Positions 30,574 through 42,369 of a stretch of DNA of 58,312 nucleotides are shown here, piece after piece. Each line of letters starts with the position of its first letter. Position 1 is the first letter of the stretch. A model generated the notes under the pieces. It was not told the DNA's origin and made no database searches. It saw only the letters and a list, made by a program, of their open reading frames with translations. The position numbers and the translations under genes were made by a program. The stretch is from Gnetum montanum (lineage: Eukaryota; Streptophyta; Gnetopsida; Gnetales; Gnetaceae). The DNA lies in NCBI GenBank assembly GCA_015680685.1, contig MNCI01018931.1, forward strand, positions 168,663 through 226,974, written 5' to 3'.

Positions 30574-33019
30574 CTATGTTCCAAGCGGTGGAGACTCTTC
30601 CATCGGCTTCTTTCCTTTGTCATCAGGCTTTTGATATTGATAGCAGTTTATGAGCACTTGAAGTTTTTCTTCCTCTATCCTTGGATCATGTACTATCCAT
30701 GTTGATTGGACAATATTTGATGGAGTCGATACATTCCATGAGCATGGTAGTTATGAGAACATTTTATTGGCTTTAATTTACCATGCTATAAACTACCGTT
30801 GTTCTTCTTCAAAAGCTATGGCTACCTTTTTGAGTTCCTAGTGGTTAGACATTCTACATGCTAGATTCACTACAACATCTTTTTACCCTTAGTAGCTAGC
30901 TTTCACAACTTTGAGTCTTGAGTTTGTGACATGTAATTTTAGCAAAGCATATTTCCTATTAGTAAACTCTTTTTGATATAGGGCGTACACTACTGCTACC
31001 TGCTTCTCTAGCTTGTTTCGAGGCCATCCTGCTATTAACATGGCTAGGTTAGCATATCAGAGATTTACTAACCCCATGTATTTTATAAGATCCTCAATTA
31101 TCTTTGTTTTTCATTTTGGCTTGGTGGATATGGGCTAAACTGTCTAAGATGGACCGCCAATCTAGAGACTGAGCTATGATAGAATTGATCTTAGCTTTTG
31201 CCATCTAGATTTCTTTCTCATTTATCTACTTGTACATGCCCACTTGGTCCCTAAAATGCACTTTGAGCTTTTCATGTTTCTTATCCTCATTCTACCACGT
31301 GCCTATCTCAATAGTTGACTTTTGTCTAATTGCATGGACTTCTTCCATTAATAGGGTTCTATTTTCTTAAGCTAGTTTGCTCATGTCTTGGTTGAATCTG
31401 ATTAATTATTTTTAGAGTTGATGAATACTTTCCTTGAGAACATTTTTCTACTTTTCTACATCTTTCAACATTCTGTTGTTAGTAGCAAGCTTGTTATTCT
31501 CCTCTTCCAAGGTTGTGAGAGCTTTGGCATGTGCGTATGTTTGTGCTTCAACTATTGAGGCATTCCACACTACCTTCTTTCTTTCCATCTCTACATGTAT
31601 GTTGTGGGCAATCAACTGCATTAGCTGATCAGATCTAAATTGTTCAAGTTGGTCCAGGGCAACAAACCATGTAGGATATCTTACTTTTGATCTTAGAGCT
31701 ACTATTTTTCTTGTAACCTCTACACTTCATTGTCAACATGTTTTGCCCTCATCTCTACCATCACTAGCTTCTCTTTTATGGCAGTTAAGTTAGACTGCAC
31801 TGCAATGATATCGCTAGGGATATTAAATAGAATTTTCATGACTTTGCTAATTTGCAGTAGTCTGTCTAGGATACTTTCATATTTAGCAGGAGTCATTGAG
31901 GTACCAGCTAGCATTTGAGCATCCTTAGCTCCAAAGATATCGACTAGTGGCATAATAAAGATATTAAAAGATTTCTTAATGTGATCAGTGATGAATTCTA
32001 CTACTCCCACTACATTTTGGTGCTGCATAACCACTACTAGTGTGCCTTCAATAGTTTCTAACATGATTGAAATGATGCAGGGTTCCCCAAAATTTGTTGT
32101 GCCCAATCTTCCTTTTCTCCTATCCACAATGACACCTGCCCACTCATAAGGTATGTTGAAATTATGCAACTAACTGAGCTCTCTCAAACTATGTAAAGGT
32201 TTGAGCCCTCCCTTGCTCCCTAGCTAATGGTTTCTATGATTTGACACATATGGCTCATTTATGTTCTATAGTCTTGTGGCAGTGGTGGTAGAGCTTGTCA
32301 TTCTAGTTTGTCTCCAATAGGTGTTTGACTACTAGGTCCTACTTATTGTTGCTACCTAGTAGCTAAAAGGTTATCGGTAGGGGTTGAACCTAAAGCTCCA
32401 TCAATGCATGCTACATTTTCTAGTCAATCTTTTTGGTGGCACTAACTTGGACATTTTGGTGTAAGAGGCATTCTAGGATTTCTTGAGGACATCATCGGTG
32501 TAGCCCAAACTCCTAGCTTGTTTGCACAGCTTTCTTATTAGGCAAGAGAATGGCAATGTTGGCTTCTTTGTCTTCTTTTCCTTGAACCACCTTTGATTCT
32601 CCAAAAAGATTAGGTGTGTGACATTGACATTGAATTCATCCATTAATATCACACTTCACCTATCTGCATATGTCAAGATTCTGTTGAGCCTTTTATTTGG
32701 GAACAAGTGGTATGTCCTAATCTTAAAGTAGATTTTCTCCTTAATTGTGAGCTTACTGTAGTCTCTATCTTCTTTGCCATAGGTCCTTTGTGATAATAAC
32801 TTCTTTGCATCTATATATTATCTTATTGAAATCTATGCTACATTAGCTCCTTCATTTGCGATGTTTTAGGCTTTGGCAATTACCTTGACAGAATATGGAA
32901 CAGAGACTCCTTCTATCTTCATAGTGGCATCATCCTATTTGTTTTTCCAAAATTAGTAAACTTTTTCTAGGTACCATTCTACATTGGTAGATAATGTTGG
33001 CCATAATGGAGATTCTTGA
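30574..33019 (-). pseudogene. D 3' ORF, main part (after the A' insertion)
   Basis: This continues the ORF begun at 38953. The globular part (about 32790-32510) reads KLTIKEKIYFKIRTYHLFPN and WFKEKKTKKPTLPF, SCLIRKLCKQAR, close to E1's version. An open 149-codon stretch at 31720-32169 includes TTNFGEPCIISIMLETIEG and SMTPAKYESILDRLLQISKV. A long heptad-like Leu/Lys/Glu part follows. The C-terminus reads TWIVHDPRIEEEKLQVL and KGKKPMEESPPLGT, with the stop at 30576-30574. It is the best-kept of the three copies but still has several stops. Function unknown. Confidence 0.8.
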
Positions 33020-33826
33020 TGATGAGTGGCGAGGTACCTCTACACTCAACCATACGAATACAAGCATTTCACGCATGATCCGGTCAAACTCCGCAGATAG
33101 ACTAGTTATGGTATCTAGATAGTTACTTGTAGGTCGCAATTCGCTATCTTCCTAAACTTACTTGTATTGTCACGGTTGTATGGTTANGTCTTCCTAAACT
33201 TACTTGTATTGTCACGGTTGTATGGTTAAGTAAGCTTGAGGTATATGATTTTTATAACTTTTATATTTTAAATGTCTTATGCTAACAGAGGAAGGTGAAG
33301 AGAACTAAATGACTAACTTTCACTAACTATTCACTAACTAAGTTCTAACTGTTCCTAACACCAGTATCCGTTTCCACTTGTTGCACACATCCTGAACTAG
33401 TGCAACGGTACTGGGATTACCAAACGCTATTTGTTACTGGGTTACCAAGTGCTACACACATGCTCAAAGCGGTCGTACTGAGTGTACTTAACTAGGAGAG
33501 TCAAGGGTTGAGAGAGATTAATTAACTAAGAAATCATTTAAACATTCAACAATAATTAATTACTATTTAGCTTAGTCCATATGCTGCAAGGTTTATCACA
33601 AAGTTTATCTTCATTTCCGTACACAAATGTGTGCTCAGGTACAATTTTCTTGAATAAAGATCTGTTCACTTTAAGACTCCTACTGTGGGCACATGGAAAT
33701 TATTCTAACTCTGGAATGGTAAAACTACTATAGTTTAGCTAAGGGTCTAAGTCCAAGGTTTTAAAATAGGGAAAGCTGCCTCTTATTTATAGACATTGCA
33801 GTAGGCCATGATATCACGGCTCATCA
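33020..33826 (-). repeat. 3' LTR of A' (family A), with duplicated join
   Basis: On the plus strand it starts TGATGAGTGGCGAGG and ends GCTCATCA. A lone n at 33187 is flanked by two copies of the same roughly 36-bp stretch (TCTTCCTAAACTTACTTG and on), the mark of two overlapping contigs joined without merging. Confidence 0.9.
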
Positions 33827-35782
33827 TACCCCCATGAGTAAATGAAAACTCATCCTCGAGTTCCTTACAAAATATTGGGAAGGTATGGGATTATTGACTT
33901 GAATGACACTAATGGTGAATGGGGTGACATGTGAATGGATCATCATTACAACACATGACAAAATTAGTGTTCATGAAAACAAGAGTGAACACTATGCACA
34001 TTTGACATCTAGCCTTATTTGGCAACTGAGAGAGAAGAGAGAAGAGAAAGAGAAAAGAAGATGTTTGTTGCTACCGACGCCAAGTTTGCACTTTTCATTG
34101 TCCATCCATAAGCACGCCATCAATCTTGTTCCTTGCATAACTACTCCAGCACTAGTCCATTTCAAGTGTTCCCTCCAGACCCAACCCATTGGTGTATGAT
34201 TGTCATTTGCACACACAACACAGTCTTAAATTAGCAAGGGTAAATCAATTATAATGTAGTTGATACCTTGCCTTGGTGAAAGGTCCATTAGTTAAGTTGT
34301 GATATGGCTAATGCAGATTCTAGAGATATAACACTGGTGACTACCCAAGGTGTAGGGGTTAAGAGAAAATCAAAAAAATTAGACCAAGACCCCCATGACT
34401 AAGAGTGAACCTCCGGTAGCGATAGAATGGAAAAAGATAAGGAATAAGAAAGATGGAGAAAAAGAAACAATGGCAACGCCGATGAAATGGATGTCAGAGA
34501 TGGAAATGAACAAAATAAATGCTGATTGTAGAGATGTTTAAGGGAAAGAAGTTAGCTGATGCACCAAGTAGGAATACTAGTGGGTCCTCCCCAAAGTAGG
34601 TTCATGCCCGTAATGCCCTGACAATCCCACATTCAAAGAGTCTATAGGCTCTAGGAATGTCATTTGGAAGAAAGAGTTAAAGTCTTAACCCTAAGAATTT
34701 ACCAAAAGGAAAACAATGCATCAAACAAAATATAGACTATTGATACAACCGACAATGAGGTGGACAAATGGAGAAAGAATGTTGAGGAGAAGAGAATGGA
34801 ATGGGGTCTCAAGAACAAGGTGGTGTACAGCCCCTTATGTAGTTATGGTTAATGTGACTTAGTAGATCTCATTCCAAATCCAGCTTCAAACAATTCACAT
34901 TCAGTAACTTCGCATTAATACACTTGACCAATCCATCCACTTGAAGTAGCAAGAATGCTTCCGCCAAAGAGTCACCACCATTTTGACGAAACGAAAAAGG
35001 AGAAAGTAGGAATAGAGAAAGGGCCTTAGTTAGACGGAACATTTTTATTTAGTTCCATAACCAGTGCTTGCAGCCTAGATGATTATTTCATCTAAGGGGT
35101 GTGCTTTGAATTCTCACTGTTTTTCACTATTTTTTTTTTGCGTGAGAACCACACCATGCAAAAACTTATTATTTTTATTAGCTCAGCTTCCTAATAATGG
35201 AGCAACATCGGAATGGTAAGGAAAACTCAAGAAGAAAACATTCAAGCACCCAAGAGAATGGCCAGCACAAATGCATCAAATCCCCTCGAAGTTACATCCT
35301 TTTCAATCTTGAAGTCCTTCCTTAGTTTGAGAAATGCACAGTCACCAATTCATTGATAGTTCTTATTATTGAAAGAAATGGACTGTACAGTTCCAAGCCA
35401 AGAGAGACCATAGAAACTTATGGATGCATGGATGATGTGGACTCATTGCCTATTATATCAAAAGAACCATACCTTATTATCAACATTATAACTCAAAGGT
35501 AAAAACCAAACATTAGCAACCAATAGAATATAGTTCATACCACTGTCAGGAGCACTTAATAGGTGATGAACTTAACAAAATAAACAACACACAAAGAAAT
35601 GAAAGAGTATAAACAATGTTACAAAACAAAAACAAGAAGAGTTAAAGAAATTTGTAAAACAAAAATGTATAAAATAAAAACTAAAAAAACAAAAAGATAA
35701 AACAATAAATTAAAAGGTGAAAACTGGAAAATAAAAAGTTAAAAATTAAAGAAACAGAAAAATATTTATTAATTCTATTTTT
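33827..35782 (-). other. A' non-coding 3' region
   Basis: On the minus strand it contains a T-rich tract (35750-35580), the stretch homologous to A around the N gap, the GGGGAGGACCCACTAG block near 34590, GTCATGGGGGTC near 34390, and the terminal TCATGGGGGTA at 33837-33827. No pol homology in any frame. Confidence 0.75.
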
Positions 35783-38071
35783 TTAGAATGAAGGATACCC
35801 CCCATAGCAAAATGGTTGAGCATGGCTAGAATTAATAAATGGAAGGTTAGGATCCTTGCATGTTGGAAATATTGGGACTCGGTCATACTTACCCCATTGG
35901 GGTTCACACACTTGATTAGAGTTGACATAGTTGGGCAAGTTATAAGATGTGGTTAATTTATAAGGAGTTGACCCACTATGGTACTTGTGACTATAAGATG
36001 GTATGCAAGGATCAACATGTCTCCCCATGTGGCAATATACATTGGGCCCCATGGTTGTTGGAGTATTGAGTGGTGGCCTTGACAAGGTAACATGAGGCAT
36101 TGGGGTTGAAGAGGAAGATGCACCACAATGTTGGATTTGTGCTGAGTTGGTGGATGCAATGGTTTCTGAATTGTGGTGTTCCTTTCGATGGTCACGTCTA
36201 AAGAAGGGATGCCTTCGATGTTGTGAAGGACCTCCACTACTGTTGACAGTAGCAGCACAAGTAACGTTTGCGGGTTGGTGCTGTGGTGCAAAATCTTCTA
36301 GCATAGCTAGCGATGATGTAGGAGGGGGTGAAGTATGAGAATATTGAGGTCAAGGAGAAATGTAAGGCACATGAGGTGGTGATATTGTTGGAGAGGACAT
36401 GGGTGGATAGTACTCGAGAGAATGATAACGATGAGGTGAGGTAGAGGATGCTGATCTTGTTGGAGAAATAGGGTGTTGAACATAATAAGCATTTGGCATT
36501 GGAACATATGAAGGGTATGGTCTATTTGGCGATGGCCTCCCCCACGACTGAGGTTTTTGCCACTATGGTTGAACCTGATATTTCTATATGAAATCTAGAT
36601 GTAACATTCCTTCCCAATGCTCATGTAAATGTGACAAAACTAGACATTGGCCTTTGGGGTAATTGTACAAATAGACATTACATTGATATGTGAAATTGGC
36701 AGTTGAGTTCTTATTCTTATTATCTTCTACCCTTTTTTTCAATTGTTGTGTGGTGTCCTGTCCTATTTCTCAATTTCGCATAGTTCTTCCTCTAATAATG
36801 TTGGCATATTCTTCACATCTTTCATGTACCTAGTCCGTCATCTTATTGATCTTTGCCTCAATTTCATCTAGTGATTGTAGGATTAGCAAAGATGATTACA
36901 CCTCCTTGAAGTGAGTGGATTTCTCCTTTTCATGATCATGGACCCTTGTTAAGTTGAGATTTTGGTCTTGTTGAGAACTTTCAACATTCTCCCATTTGGC
37001 TAGTTCTCCTTCTTCTTTTTCCACCTACTTAATAAGCTTTTGGAGTTGAGGGGTTCGTAGCTCATATAGTTAACCTTGGGCGTACATCCCTAGGGTCTCC
37101 CTTGTTTCATTATGGAGTCCATCTATGATATGGTGCATTAGCCTCTCCTCGGAGAACCCATGGCCTAGGTAGTTGTTTAATAGTGCATAATATCTTTCTA
37201 AGGCCATGTCCAAGGGTTCATGTTGCACTTGTTTCCATTCTTGGATTTGTCTCCTCAAGGCTGATACTCTTGCATAGGTTTGATATCTTTCATTGAAAAG
37301 TTCTACCATTGTCAGCCAATGTCGAATTGATTTTGGTTTTAACGACCTATACCATACTTTTGCTTGGCCAATGAGTCTCAGACGAAACAACTTAAGTTTT
37401 TGGCACCCATTATCAATATTGTTCCATGTACAGGCATCATAGAAGGCTTGTAAATGATGTTGCAAATCTAAATCATAGCCTCCTAAAAACTTGGGAAAGT
37501 TGTTTAAATCAAGCCTAGGTAGACAACTTTCTTTGCGATGCCTATAGGATATTCGAATAGCCTCATGTATAGGTGTTAGGCTCTTAGTGGCCAGCAAGGG
37601 TTCATCGTCACTAAGTAGGTTGTGAGTTTGTGAGTTGGGATGATGTTGCCCATGTTCATGTTGGAGTTCTTGATTTTCTTTGTGAGCTCGATTTTCAGTT
37701 CTACATTGATCCCTTGAAAGATAGTCATCCATGTCACAATATGACGTTGAAGAAGTAGAGGAGGTGAAGGAACTGTAAAACTCGTTATGACTTTTGTAAG
37801 TCTTCCAGTCATCCCCAAGTAAGTTCTTGTTAGTTATTGAGAAGGTCCTAGGCCTTTCGGGCCTCCTCGTTCTATGGGATGTCTCATCCTTACTAGAGGT
37901 GTCATAGTTGGATGATGAGAGTCTTTGAGTATCGTTGGGGTGTTCATAAATGTAGGGGACTCTTGCATAAGGTTGAGTACTCCAAACTTCATCTTCATCA
38001 TCAATTCTGTTGGTTCTCCAATGAATTGCCTCATTAGTGGTTGCGGGATCATAGTCTTGTGAGAGAGACAT
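35783..38071 (-). pseudogene. gag: A' gag, largely open
   Basis: The start is ATG 38071 (MSLSQDYDPATTNEA). The first 333 codons are open (38071-37070). They hold a Ser/Thr/His-rich N-terminal part and the capsid-like domain near its end (PKFLGGYDLDLQHHLQAF, KLFRLRLIGQAKVWYRSL, NERYQTYARVSALRRQ, LGMYAQG). A TAG at 37069 breaks the frame. The frame then continues with a few stops through a Glu/Lys-rich stretch and a zinc-knuckle-like CNVYLYNYPKGQC. A 173-codon open, Pro/His/Ser/Tyr-rich C-terminus (36304-35783) ends PFCYGGYPSF. The usual FTFI..RWRDLQGN N-terminus of the other gags is not seen. No protease follows, unlike element A. Confidence 0.8.
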
Positions 38072-38193
38072 GGTTGTGGAATTGTGTGTGAATTTGTATG
38101 TGACTTTTTGTAATTATTTCTTCCTAAAAGATATATCGTTAATTCCTATACAATGACCTTGTATGATATAACTAATCTAGATAACTAGCACCA

Positions 38194-38212
38194 TCCCCAG
38201 AAACAGCGCCAA
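38194..38212 (-). other. A' primer-binding site (tRNA-Asp type)
   Basis: On the minus strand, TTGGCGCTGTTTCTGGGGA follows the 5' LTR. It keeps TGGCGC and GGGGA of the tRNA-Asp complement. Confidence 0.75.
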
Positions 38213-38610
38213 TGATGAGTGGCAAGGTACCCCTACACTCAACCATACGAATACGAGCGTTTCACGCACGATCTGGTTGAACTCCGCAGATGGACTAGTT
38301 GTGGTATTTAGATAGTTACTTGTAGGTCGCAGTTCGCTATCTTCCCAAACTTACTTGTATTGTCACGGTTGTATGGTTAAGTAAGCTTGAGGTATATGAT
38401 TTTTATAACTTTTATCTTTTAAATGTCTTATGTTAACAGAGGAAGGTGAAGAGAACTAAATGACTAACTTTCACTAACTATTCACTAACTAAGTTCTAAC
38501 TATTCCTAACACCAGTATCCGTTTCCACTTGNAAGTTTAAGTGTCTAAAATAGAGAAAGTCGCCTCTTATTTATAGACATTGCGGAGGGTCGTGATATCG
38601 CGGCTCATCA
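38213..38610 (-). repeat. 5' LTR of A' (family A), collapsed at a single n
   Basis: On the plus strand it starts TGATGAGTGGCAAGG and ends GCTCATCA. About 400 bases present in the other LTR are missing at the n at 38532. Differences from the partner LTR are mostly C/T and G/A. Confidence 0.85.
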
Positions 38611-38953
38611 CTTGGCATTGCGTTCTTATAGATTATGGGGAAAATTCCATGAATGGATTAAAGTTTAGTTCCATGATGACCATGGACATGATAGAATTTT
38701 CCTTGATGGCCTAAAGGCATTCATTGGACAACGTGAGGTGTTGTCCTTGTTCCAATGCTAGTAGCGCCTTTGCCTTTGCTTGTGCAGAGTGCTCAGTAGT
38801 AGGAGTTTGTTGATGAATACTAAATGACTATTCTTCTTGTTTCCCATGTTCAACTTGTAGGGTTCATTCTCCCACTTGGCCTCCCTTATAGCCTCTTGGA
38901 CTTCTACTACCTTGTTGAAAAGCTCCTTCAGCTACTAGTCTTTTTGGGACCAT
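38611..38953 (-). pseudogene. D 3' ORF, N-terminal part (before the A' insertion)
   Basis: ATG at 38953 directly follows TGATTACAG. The protein starts MVPKRLVAEGAFQQGSRSPR and continues with an Ala/Lys/Gln-rich stretch (AQAKAKALLALEQG) to MVIMELNFNPFMEFSP. The matching E1 nucleotides (TGGTCCATTCATAGAATTTT) are closely alike. A' cuts it at 38610; it resumes at 33019. Confidence 0.75.
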
Positions 38954-39254
38954 CTGTAATCAATAAGAGTTTGAGATTATTAAAGTATGCACATTAGTTC
39001 TTAATAGTTCATGATCCTTCTCATACTATTGGTTTGATCAAGTTCTTATCTTATCGTGATTTCAAAGTTAGAAAAATTTCAAAAAGAAATCCCAAAACTG
39101 TTATATCTTTAATCATTATGACATTCCATAGTTATCATTTTCTCATTTATTATGTCCTTAATTGGTTGATATGTTTAGTTACGAGAATTTATTAAGTTCC
39201 TTGGCTCAAATTTGATTGATTAGTTATAATATTATTATTTTATCTTACACTTAC
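38954..39254 (-). other. Predicted 301-bp intron before the D 3' ORF
   Basis: On the minus strand the donor is TAAAGG|GTAAGTGTAAG at 39254 and the acceptor is TTATTGATTACAG|ATGG at 38954. Both sites and the length match E1 (306 bases), and the 30 bases before the acceptor are closely alike. Confidence 0.65.
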
Positions 39255-39303
39255 CCTTTATAATGTTCTCTAGGCATCAAGAAATATTGGGTTAAATTTT
39301 TAG

Positions 39304-39602
39304 ATGTACGCGTAATGGACACCCCCCCTCCCCNNNNNNNNNNNNNNNNNNNNNNNNNNNNNNNNNNNNNNNNNNNNNNNNNNNNNNNNNNNNNNNNNNN
39401 NNNNNNNNNNNNNNNNNNNNNNNNNNNNNNNNNNNNNNNNNNNNNNNNNNNNNNNNNNNNNNNNGTGAAAATGACAAAATGAAAAATTTTGTAACTCTCA
39501 TATGTATATATATTATTTTTATGGGTGTGACATCGTAGCTACAACATTGTTAACATTATACATACTTGACTTTGGGGAGGGGGGGTCCATTATGCGTATA
39601 AC
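39304..39602. mobile_element. Small inverted-repeat element (MITE-like) around an N gap
   Basis: TACGCGTAATGGACACCCCC at 39306-39325 is mirrored by GGGGGTCCATTATGCGTA at 39583-39600; the repeats extend into the C/G runs. The body is AT-rich and non-coding, with 131 n (39334-39464) inside. No clear target duplication is visible. It lies between D's gag end and the intron donor. Confidence 0.55.
39334..39464. other. Assembly gap, 131 n
   Basis: The gap starts at the end of a C-run inside the inverted-repeat element, where sequencing or assembly probably failed. Confidence 0.9.
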
Positions 39603-39629
39603 ATGATAGTCTTTCAAGGGGAGCTACCA

Positions 39630-42226
39630 TCACAACCACAACATATAGTCTGATACTATAAATGTTAACATGAAAGTTGCTAGTTCTTGATTTGGTTGTT
39701 GTGGTAGCATAATGTTTGTAGGAGGATTATTGGTATAAGAAACATGATTCAATGAAGTCCTTAGTCTACGAGCTTTTTCTAGACTTATGTTGAAGAAAGG
39801 ATGTTTCCTCAATTTTCCTTTAGTGTTGTTGGTATGATCCTCTCTCTGTATATTTACTACCCTTGTAGCACTTCTATGTTGTGGTTGTGATGGTAGCTCC
39901 CCTTGAATGGCTAGTGGCGGTACTATCAATAAAGAGTTAGGAGGTTGATTAGATGAAATAGATGTTGGTGGATGTGCATATAGATTGGAATCCATCCTTG
40001 GAGTGGTAGGTCTATAATACTTAGGTGGATAATAATGTGAAGAAGTATAAACTAAAGCATTCCTTGGAGAGATTGGATGTTGTACATAATATCCATAAGG
40101 ATTTGGTTACCTATATGGATACTGTTACCTCAGTGGTGGCATTACCCATGCTTATGGTTGTTGCCACTACTATTGGTATTGCTCCTGTAGTTGAGGGTAG
40201 GCTCCACTTAGGTAGTAAGTTGGTTGGAATGGTTGTCAAAGATTACCTTAAGGATAAGGTAACCATCTTAGCATATGCTTTTTAACAAATCTTGGGTTTA
40301 CCACATATGTCCTAGCCTCTTGCAAGTGGACCATAACATGGAAAAATCCTTTAGTATGTTCATTCTGGCATACCTTGCATCCTTTCTCATCTTCTAAACT
40401 AGAGTCAGCACACTCCTCAACTAAAGCAAGTTTTCCTTTCTGCTTATAACCTTCTTGTTTATAGTCTCTTCTATTTTTCTTATCTTTACCTTTATTGAGT
40501 GCTTGTTTAGTTCTTTCTTCTATGATCTTCAGGGATATAGGAAGGTTCTCATCCACAAAGTCCCACATCTTTTCTACCTTTGTTGCTATATTGTTGATAG
40601 ATTTATGAATTAGTAGAGTTTTCTTCTAAATCACATCTTCCAAGGCTTCTTCTTCTTTCTTGTCACACATTCGTACATCTCATTTTCTAATTGATAGATC
40701 TCAGTTATACTCTTTAGAATGATTCTCTCTTTTTCAATTCATCTTCCTCTTTTGTCGCTTGGTGTATTAAACTTTGAATTCGATGGAGTGTCATTTCTAG
40801 TAGTCTTCATTAGGCATAGAACCCAAGGATTTCTTTGGTTTATTCCTTAACCCATATACAATATGCCTAAGTTATTTCCTTTGGAAGAATCCATGGCATG
40901 GGCATCTATGCAAAAGAGACTAGTATTTGCCGATTGCTGCATCAAGGGATTTGTATGTCTCTTACTTCCATCCTTGAATTTACTTTTTGAAGTTAGACAC
41001 ATGAATAAGTTTGATATTGGTTGTCAAAGTGTTCAAGCATGGTGCCTCATCTCCTGAATGATGTAGGTTCCAATGATCTATACTAGCTCTCTACCTCTTT
41101 GATGAGTATCCTAGAAAACAACTTGAGGTTTTGCCAATCACTTTTGATATTCTAAAGAGCACATGCATCATGGAATTCTTGAAGGTATTGTTATGAATCT
41201 GCATTGTATCTACCTTCAAATGTAGAAATGTTATTCATATATATTCACTTGATGCAACTGTTCCTCACATGCCTAGTTGGAATATATATTACTTCCTTAA
41301 TGTTTATCATGCTTTGAGTGGCCAGTAGGGGCTCTTCATGGTCATTGGGTTTATACAGTCTATTGTAGTGACATCTCCATTGGTAGTCATAATGCTCTCT
41401 CTCTTCATGCCTATTCCTATCTCTTCTTGGTTCATACTCATTCTCTTCTTTATCAAGATGCCTTCGATGATATTCATGCCTATCATGAGACTAATGTCCC
41501 TTCCTATCATAATCTCTAAGTATTTGTTTTCTTCTATCAGAGTCCACTAATGATCATGAGAAGGTAGATGAAGTAAATGGAGAATGATGCCAACTGGTTC
41601 TCCTTATGTGACTCTGCAATTCACCGCTTTATGATTTCACAAAAGCTCTAGGCCTGAGCTTTGCCTATGTTTAGAGTCTTATACCTCTTTCCTATCTTTG
41701 TAAGAGTTGAATATAGTTGTATATTGACAAGTTCTTCAAGATGAATAATAGGTGTTTGTGATTAGGCTTCATGATTATGGTGGGGTTTCTCTATTAAGAA
41801 TGCATCATCATGAATTTCTTCTAGGACAACATTAGGATTGATTTTTTTTGTTTCTATTTTCATGCATTATCTCCATAGTGGCATCTCTTCTTACTTGCAC
41901 CTCTATGGGTTGGTATGGCCTAGTCATGTGTTTGGTCACATGATAACCTTCCTGTGCATGGCTCATATTCATTCCCATTAAGGATACCTGAAGCATGGCC
42001 AGTGCTAAATGCTCTCGAGGCAGAACTATGTTGCCCTGCAAGTCTCTCCATCTCAACTACTCATCTTTATGAAGAATGAACGTAAAATCAAGATAATAAG
42101 GATTAGTGTGAGTGTATGAGGTCCTTGTTTGCATAGGCACATTCCAATCTTCATCATCATGTGTTCTATCGTTACCACTTTATAGCTATTTGGCAGGTGA
42201 TAATTTCTCTTCAAGTATTAAAGCCA
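39630..42226 (-). pseudogene. gag: D gag, decayed
   Basis: Start ATG 42226 (MALILEEKLSPA). The N-terminal MRWRDLQGNIVLPREH is at about 42056-42010. A charged Arg/His/Asp-rich stretch follows (about 41600-41350). The capsid-like domain is decayed (about 41250-40800). The zinc-knuckle-like GCKVCQNEHTKGFFHVMVHL is in an open stretch at 40568-40248. An open 121-codon C-terminus (39995-39630) includes LAIQGELPSQPQHR and LRKHPFFNISLEKA, matching the last part of A's gag just before its protease. The frame ends there; protease and everything after it are missing. Confidence 0.8.
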
Positions 42227-42350
42227 TATTGTATGCTTGACATTTTGTTATGTGTTTGTTATTAAAATTGATTAAATATGTACCAATGAACTTCATGGTT
42301 TTTAAAACAAAGAACTTTATAAGATTAACTACTCATCATACATTAACACA

Positions 42351-42369
42351 TCCCTGGTAATGATGCCAA
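42351..42369 (-). other. D primer-binding site (tRNA-Asp type)
   Basis: On the minus strand, TTGGCATCATTACCAGGGA follows the 5' LTR, with CG-to-CA type changes from the tRNA-Asp complement. Confidence 0.7.

Larger units (their letters stand above)
33020..38610 (-). mobile_element. A': gag-only LTR element nested in D
   Basis: LTRs at 33020-33826 and 38213-38610 (the latter shortened at a single n) belong to family A. Flanks are CTTGA (33015-33019) and CTTGG (38611-38615), a 4/5 target duplication. Inside, on the minus strand, are a primer site, gag, the non-coding 3' region and a polypurine tract. There is no protease, RT, RNase H or integrase. It splits the 3' ORF of D, so it is younger than D. 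Confidence 0.85.
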
